NCBI GenBank assembly: GCA_021850345.1
Contig: JAJZMN010000062.1
Coordinates: forward strand, 1 to 8,710
DNA length: 8,710 nucleotides
Source: Actinomycetes bacterium
Lineage (GTDB): Bacteria > Actinomycetota > Acidimicrobiia > Acidimicrobiales > RAAP-2
Direction: 5' to 3'
This document shows, one piece after another, positions 5,683 through 8,710 of this stretch. The stretch's first letter is position 1, and each line of letters starts with the position of its first letter. A model generated the notes under the pieces. It was not told the DNA's origin. It ran no database searches and worked only from the letters and a program-made list of their open reading frames with translations. A program made the position numbers and the translations under genes.

Positions 5683-5927
5683 TGGCGCTCCTTGCTCGGA
5701 GAACCGGACGGTCGCCCGGCACCGGCATCGTGCGCCCCGCGCCTCGCTGTCACGTTCGCGCGAGACCTTGCAGGCCTGCGCGCTTCAGTCGCGGCGTCGC
5801 ACTGGAAACCGATGAGCCGATGCAGGCCGTACCGGTCGACGACCTGGCCGTCGGGGTCTCCCCCACGGTCGCGCCTGCAGGTCGTCGACGACCCTTCCAC
5901 GCTCTGAAAGCCCGGAGAACCAGCCTT
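5683..5927. other. Gene-poor stretch upstream of ssb, rich in inverted repeats
   Basis: I find no convincing gene here. It holds the ssb ribosome binding site (5688-5693), a 10-bp palindrome GCAGGCCTGC near 5769-5779, a long inverted repeat (5835-5889), and one arm and the loop of a second (5897-5936). A minus-strand frame from GTG 5900 to 5679 is open (73 codons) but is probably fortuitous. No clear ssb promoter is seen: GTGACA near 5747-5752 (minus strand) is a possible -35 but lacks a matching -10. Confidence 0.5.
5835..5889. repeat. Inverted repeat, 12-bp perfect arms with an inner imperfect stem
   Basis: The arms GTCGACGACCTG (5835-5846) and CAGGTCGTCGAC (5878-5889) are perfectly complementary. 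Inside the 31-base spacer, CCGTCGGGG and CCCCCACGG form a second stem with one mismatch, so the whole element can fold as an extended hairpin on either strand. The right arm also runs into a 12-bp palindrome GTCGTCGACGAC (5881-5892). It could be a structured RNA, a transcription stop or a protein-binding site. No T-run follows on either strand. Confidence 0.65.
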
Positions 5928-5936
5928 TCAGCGTGG
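5897..5936. terminator. Hairpin at the end of the small ORF downstream of ftsX, possible terminator
   Basis: The arms CCACGCTCTGAAAG (5897-5910) and CTTTCAGCGTGG (5925-5936) pair over 12 bp with a two-base bulge. The loop contains a further GG-AGAA-CC mini-stem. On the minus strand it overlaps the stop codon of the small ORF (5928-5930) and lies downstream of ftsX, the expected place for an end of the ftsEX transcript. No U-tract follows, so it would have to be a U-less actinobacterial-type terminator or have another role. Confidence 0.45.
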
Positions 5937-6095
5937 ACGGCGCAGCCGTACCCAACAGGGAAGCATCAGCCCCTCACATCGCACCGGGCGCTCGTCGCCG
6001 GTGACGTCCGCTGCGAAGAGCAGGACCGGGCCGTCCCTGAGGCAGCCGTGGGCAATGGCCTCGATGCGAAGACGGACGCGCTCGCTGGTCTTCAT
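5928..6095 (-). CDS. Probable short ORF downstream of ftsX, function unknown
   Basis: The frame runs from ATG 6095 to TGA 5928 and encodes 55 residues, beginning MKTSERVRLRIEAIAHGC and including LLFAADVTGDERPVRCEG. Across the first roughly 37 codons only about four end in A or T, as in the real genes nearby. The last 15 codons lose this bias (TGT, GTA, CGT, CCA), so the tail may be run-on or the protein may be truncated or frameshifted. No Shine-Dalgarno is seen. The frame is open further upstream through the 29-bp repeats without a stop nearby, so an earlier start is possible. It follows ftsX by 118 bases on the same strand. I recognise no domain. It could be a remnant of a longer gene. Confidence 0.4.
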   Translation of the reverse strand: MKTSERVRLRIEAIAHGCLRDGPVLLFAADVTGDERPVRCEGLMLPCWVRLRRPR

Positions 6096-6110
6096 CGCGC
6101 CGCTTGCGGT

Positions 6111-6168
6111 GACCGAGCCCCGAACGACCCTCAGGGGGCGACCGAGCCCCGAGCGACCCTCAGGGGGC
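6111..6168. repeat. 29-bp tandem duplication between ftsX and the small ORF
   Basis: Two copies of a 29-bp unit (GACCGAGCCCCGA[A/G]CGAC...) lie at 6111-6139 and 6140-6168 and differ at a single base. Each contains CCCTCAGGGGG. The unit length is not a multiple of three, so any reading frame through it changes phase between copies. Confidence 0.93.
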
Positions 6169-6213
6169 GACCCCCGTCACCAAGACGAGCTGCTGGGCGG
6201 CGGCGAGAGCCGT

Positions 6214-7098
6214 TCAGACGTCGAGGAACCGGCTGATCGCGATCGCCGAGCCGCCGGTCCCGATGAGCACGCCGATCGCGATCACCACGGCGTCGGTGCC
6301 GAACACCTCCCAGCCGGTCATTCGCATCTGGGCGAGCACCGATGCCGTTGTGCTCGACCCGATGCGGTCCAGCACCACGTGCAGGCCGTAGACGATGGCC
6401 GCGGCGACGCCGGAACCGAGGAGCCCCTGGACCATCCCCTCGGACATGAACGGGAGCCGAATGAACCAGTTGGTCGCGCCGACGAGCTTCATCACGGACA
6501 CCTCCCGGCGCCGGGCGAAGATCGCCATGCGGATGGTGTTCAAGATGAGCACCGCTGCCGACACGAGGAGCACGAGCGCGACGAGCAGGAACACCCACTG
6601 CAAGATATTGATGACGTGCTGCTCGGTCCGGATCTGCTGGAGCGGCGCCGTCACCCGCATCACACCGGGCTGGCCGTGGAACTTGCGGATCACGGCCGTC
6701 GCGTCCTGCGGGTGGGCAGGCGTACATCGCCACGACGTCGGGGTCTGCTTGGGCGTCACGCCGGACTCTACGTACACTGTCCCGACGAGCTTCTTCGCTT
6801 CGAGATAGTCGTACTGGTGTGTGCGGAACACGCACTTGTCGACGTAGGGCAGGACCTGCAGCTCGTTGCCGACGGCGTGGATCTCGTTGTGGCTCGCTGT
6901 GGGCTTCATCCAGACCATGACCTCGGTGCCGCGCTGCCACTCCGCCTCGGCGCGCGAGGCACCCTGCTTCAAGAGCAGGGCCGCGCCGACGAGCGACAGC
7001 GACACCGCCACCGTGAGGACCGCGGCGATCGTCATCAGGCGGTTGCGCCAGAGGTTCGACGCGGTCTCCCGGGCGACGTACTCGGTGGAGACCGGCAT
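6214..7098 (-). CDS. ftsX: Cell division protein FtsX
   Basis: Integral membrane partner of FtsE. The FtsEX complex sits at the division septum and uses ATP hydrolysis to activate peptidoglycan hydrolases outside the cell (in actinobacteria, RipC-type partners). The 294 residues show the expected topology. There is a short cytoplasmic N-terminus, TM1 at about 21-44 and an extracellular domain at about 45-162. TM2 is at about 166-188, TM3 at about 221-243 and TM4 at about 268-288, and the protein ends SRFLDV. The conserved cytoplasmic loop RREVSVMKLVGATNWFIRLPF (about 197-217) is the family's FtsE-contacting region. The extracellular domain holds two cysteines (C89, C125) that could form a disulfide. 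Its ATG overlaps the ftsE stop by one base (TGATG, 7096-7100), so the two are translationally coupled. Confidence 0.95.
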   Translation of the reverse strand: MPVSTEYVARETASNLWRNRLMTIAAVLTVAVSLSLVGAALLLKQGASRAEAEWQRGTEVMVWMKPTASHNEIHAVGNELQVLPYVDKCVFRTHQYDYLEAKKLVGTVYVESGVTPKQTPTSWRCTPAHPQDATAVIRKFHGQPGVMRVTAPLQQIRTEQHVINILQWVFLLVALVLLVSAAVLILNTIRMAIFARRREVSVMKLVGATNWFIRLPFMSEGMVQGLLGSGVAAAIVYGLHVVLDRIGSSTTASVLAQMRMTGWEVFGTDAVVIAIGVLIGTGGSAIAISRFLDV

Positions 7099-7904
7099 CA
7101 GCGCTGCTCCTGCCCGCCTCGGCCCCGGAGGCGACCGCCGGCGACGGCGACCGCCGGCACCCGCCCGCTCGCGGGCCCGGTGGCTGCCACCGCGGCGGCT
7201 GCGGCAGCCGCGGTCGCGCTGCCCTCGATGCCGTAGACGCCACGTGCCTGGTCCCTGACCACGGTGCCGTGGTCGAGCTCGACGACGCGGCGGCGCATCC
7301 AGTTCACGAGCACCTCGTCGTGCGTCGCGACGACGACGGTGGTGCCGGTCCGGTTGATCCGGTCGAGCAGCTGCATGATGCCCTGGCTCGTGCCGGGGTC
7401 GAGGTTGCCGGTCGGCTCGTCCGCGAGGAGGATCAGGGGCCGGTTGACGAACGCCCGGGCGACGGCGACGCGCTGCTGCTCTCCTCCGGAGAGCTCACTC
7501 GGAAGGTTGTCCCGCTTCTTGCCGAGGCCGACGAGCTCGAGCACCTGGGGGACCTGGTTGGCGACGACATGCTTCGGGCGTCCAATGACCTCGAGTGCAA
7601 AAGCCACGTTCTCGAAGACCGTCTTGTTCGGCAGCAGGCGGAAATCCTGGAATACGCAGCCGATGTTTCGCCTGAGGTAGGGGACGCGCCATTTCGGAAG
7701 GTGCACGATGTCCCGGCCCGCTTCCCAGATGCGTCCGGCGTCCGGAAGCTCCTCGCGAAGGAGGAGGCGGATCAGCGTCGTCTTGCCCGAGCCCGACGCT
7801 CCGACGAGGAAGACGAACTCGCCTTTCTCGATCTCGATGGACACGTCACGCAAGGCGACGGTGCCGTTCTTGTAGGTCTTCGTGACGTTCTGAAATCGAA
7901 TCAT
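7098..7904 (-). CDS. ftsE: Cell division ATP-binding protein FtsE, with alanine-rich C-terminal tail
   Basis: Cytoplasmic ABC ATPase of the FtsEX divisome complex. The 268 residues contain Walker [10 protein letters not shown] (35-43), the Q-loop glutamine Q86 in VFQDFRLL, the signature LSGGEQQ (138-144), Walker B LILLADEP (157-164) and the switch histidine H195. [11 protein letters not shown] is the standard FtsE N-terminus, so the ATG at 7904 was chosen; a 13-codon in-frame extension upstream looks non-native. A GGAG about ten bases upstream may be the ribosome binding site. FtsE is usually about 220-230 residues. Here about 40 extra residues follow ([15 protein letters not shown], then Gly/Arg-rich to GGQEQR), probably a disordered tail. 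The gene lies just after prfB, as in many actinobacteria, with its own promoter candidate. Confidence 0.96.
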   Translation of the reverse strand: MIRFQNVTKTYKNGTVALRDVSIEIEKGEFVFLVGASGSGKTTLIRLLLREELPDAGRIWEAGRDIVHLPKWRVPYLRRNIGCVFQDFRLLPNKTVFENVAFALEVIGRPKHVVANQVPQVLELVGLGKKRDNLPSELSGGEQQRVAVARAFVNRPLILLADEPTGNLDPGTSQGIMQLLDRINRTGTTVVVATHDEVLVNWMRRRVVELDHGTVVRDQARGVYGIEGSATAAAAAAAVAATGPASGRVPAVAVAGGRLRGRGGQEQR

Positions 7905-8085
7905 TTGGGAATGTCTCCGTCCGGCGAGTGGATGGCATGGCATGCGGCCGCCTGCTGCAAAGCCGCCGACGTAGGATCGGCGAAAGCCTATCGAGGCCCG
8001 TGGAGCAGGTCACACGTTTTGGCCAATTGCCCCTTGACCAGCGCCTTCCCCCCTCGACGGCGCCGTCACGGCCCGGTACGCCGGA
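7905..8085. other. prfB-ftsE intergenic region
   Basis: This 181-base gap on the minus strand holds the ftsEX promoter candidate (7985-8013), an approximately 75-base 5' untranslated leader with GGAG before ftsE, and a 12-bp palindrome GACGGCGCCGTC (8056-8067) just after the prfB stop. The palindrome could be part of a weak terminator or a binding site. There is no T-run and no coding signal. Confidence 0.5.
7985..8013 (-). promoter_or_regulatory. Putative ftsEX promoter
   Basis: Read on the minus strand, GTGACC (8013-8008) is separated by exactly 17 bases from TAGGCT (7990-7985). These fit the actinobacterial housekeeping pattern (TTGACx, then TANNNT). The predicted start of transcription is near 7978, leaving a leader of about 75 bases before the ftsE ATG at 7904. 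This would let ftsEX be expressed independently of prfB. Confidence 0.55.
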
Positions 8086-8710
8086 TCAGGCGCCCCGCAG
8101 CCGCCGGAGCTCCGCCTCCATGAATTCGTCCAGGGCACCGTCGAGGACCGCCTCCACGTTGCCGGTCTCCACGCCCGTGCGAAGGTCCTTCACCAGCTGG
8201 TACGGCGCGAGCACGTAGGAGCGGATCTGGTTGCCCCAGGCGTTCTCGGTGCGCTCCCCGCCGAGGGACTCGAGCTCGGCCTGGCGCTCTTCCCGGGCCT
8301 TCTCGGCCAGCTTCGCGGCGAGGATCTGCATGGCCTTGGCCTTGTTCTGGTGCTGGCTCCTTTCGTTCTGGACCGCGACGACGATCCCGGTCGGCAAATG
8401 CGTGAGCCGCACCGCGGAGTCGGTCTTGTTGACGTGCTGGCCGCCCGCACCCGAAGAGCGGTACGTGTCGATGCGAAGCTCCTTCTCGTCGATCTCGACC
8501 TCGGAGACGTCGTCGAGGAACGGCACCACGTCGAGCGAGGCGAAGCTCGTCTGGCGGCGATGCTGGGCGTCGAACGGCGACATGCGCACGAGCCGGTGGA
8601 CACCTCGCTCGGTGGCGAGGAGGCCGTAGGCGTGGCGGCCGCGGACGATGAAGGTGACCGAGAGCAGCCCCGCCTCCTGCCCGGGCGTCGCTTCGTCCAC
8701 CTCCACGCTG
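8086..8710 (-). CDS. prfB: Peptide chain release factor 2 (C-terminal part, cut by window edge)
   Basis: RF2 recognises UGA and UAA stop codons in the ribosomal A site and triggers peptide release. About 207 C-terminal residues of an expected 360-370 are visible; the N-terminus, including any programmed frameshift site, lies beyond 8710. The stop-codon-reading tripeptide SPF (in [11 protein letters not shown]) marks it as RF2 rather than RF1. The catalytic GGQ is in [20 protein letters not shown]. The C-terminal motifs [20 protein letters not shown] and [11 protein letters not shown] are standard for RF2, and the protein ends ELRRLRGA. It is followed by ftsE after a 181-base gap on the same strand. 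The identity is secure. Confidence 0.96.
   Translation of the reverse strand, partial: SVEVDEATPGQEAGLLSVTFIVRGRHAYGLLATERGVHRLVRMSPFDAQHRRQTSFASLDVVPFLDDVSEVEIDEKELRIDTYRSSGAGGQHVNKTDSAVRLTHLPTGIVVAVQNERSQHQNKAKAMQILAAKLAEKAREERQAELESLGGERTENAWGNQIRSYVLAPYQLVKDLRTGVETGNVEAVLDGALDEFMEAELRRLRGA

Noticed and set aside
5679..5900. 73-codon minus-strand frame ending in an ATGA overlap with the ssb start
   Set aside because: The composition is mixed and third-position bias fades in the second half. It coincides with the inverted repeats, and ssb has its own Shine-Dalgarno. Any -1 frame upstream of ATGA will end there by chance.
5683..6213. tmRNA (ssrA) or smpB downstream of ftsX
   Set aside because: No tRNA-like ends, no GTTCRA T-loop motif on either strand and no SmpB sequence were found.
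8056..8067. GACGGCGCCGTC palindrome as an intrinsic terminator for prfB
   Set aside because: A loop-less 12-bp palindrome with no T-run is poor evidence for a terminator; it is kept only as a note in the intergenic entry.

Overview
The window is very GC-rich, with GTG starts and strong G/C third-position bias. Gene content and order (prfB-ftsE-ftsX; a UppS-type gene beside recO, then hemW and glyS) fit an actinobacterium. An Acidimicrobiia-like lineage is my best guess from gene style, not a database result. There are no insertion sequences, phage genes, CRISPR arrays, tRNAs or rRNAs. This is mostly chromosomal housekeeping DNA, with several odd local features.

Layout. Positions 80-4429, minus strand: a tightly packed five-gene run, transcribed in the order UppS-like protein, small two-helix membrane protein, recO, hemW, glyS. 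The first three junctions are 4-base ATGA/GTGA overlaps, which suggests translational coupling. The hemW-glyS junction would also be an ATGA overlap if one extra base in a repeat inside hemW is removed. The run appears to start from a leaderless promoter just upstream of 4429. Positions 4560-4964, plus strand: divergent msrB, with a strong Shine-Dalgarno. Positions 4916-5682, minus strand: an ssb paralog without the usual acidic tail, followed by a small unknown gene that converges with and overlaps the msrB end. Positions 5683-6213: a mostly gene-free stretch with two strong inverted repeats, a 29-bp tandem duplication and one probable small ORF. Positions 6214-7904, minus strand: ftsX and ftsE, with a good promoter in the gap upstream of ftsE. 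Positions 8086-8710: the C-terminal part of prfB (RF2), cut by the window edge.

How the genes work together. GlyS and RF2 serve translation. FtsE/FtsX form the ABC-type divisome complex that controls peptidoglycan hydrolysis at the septum. RecO and SSB belong to single-strand DNA handling and recombinational repair. HemW is a radical-SAM heme chaperone, and MsrB repairs oxidised methionine. The UppS-like protein sits where actinobacteria often keep undecaprenyl diphosphate synthase next to recO, but it has lost the catalytic motifs.

The two most interesting observations are (1) this UppS-family apparent pseudoenzyme with an internal 18-bp tandem repeat, and (2) a single-base frame change within a 12-bp repeat array in the hemW 3' end. 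I see no convincing large undescribed system.
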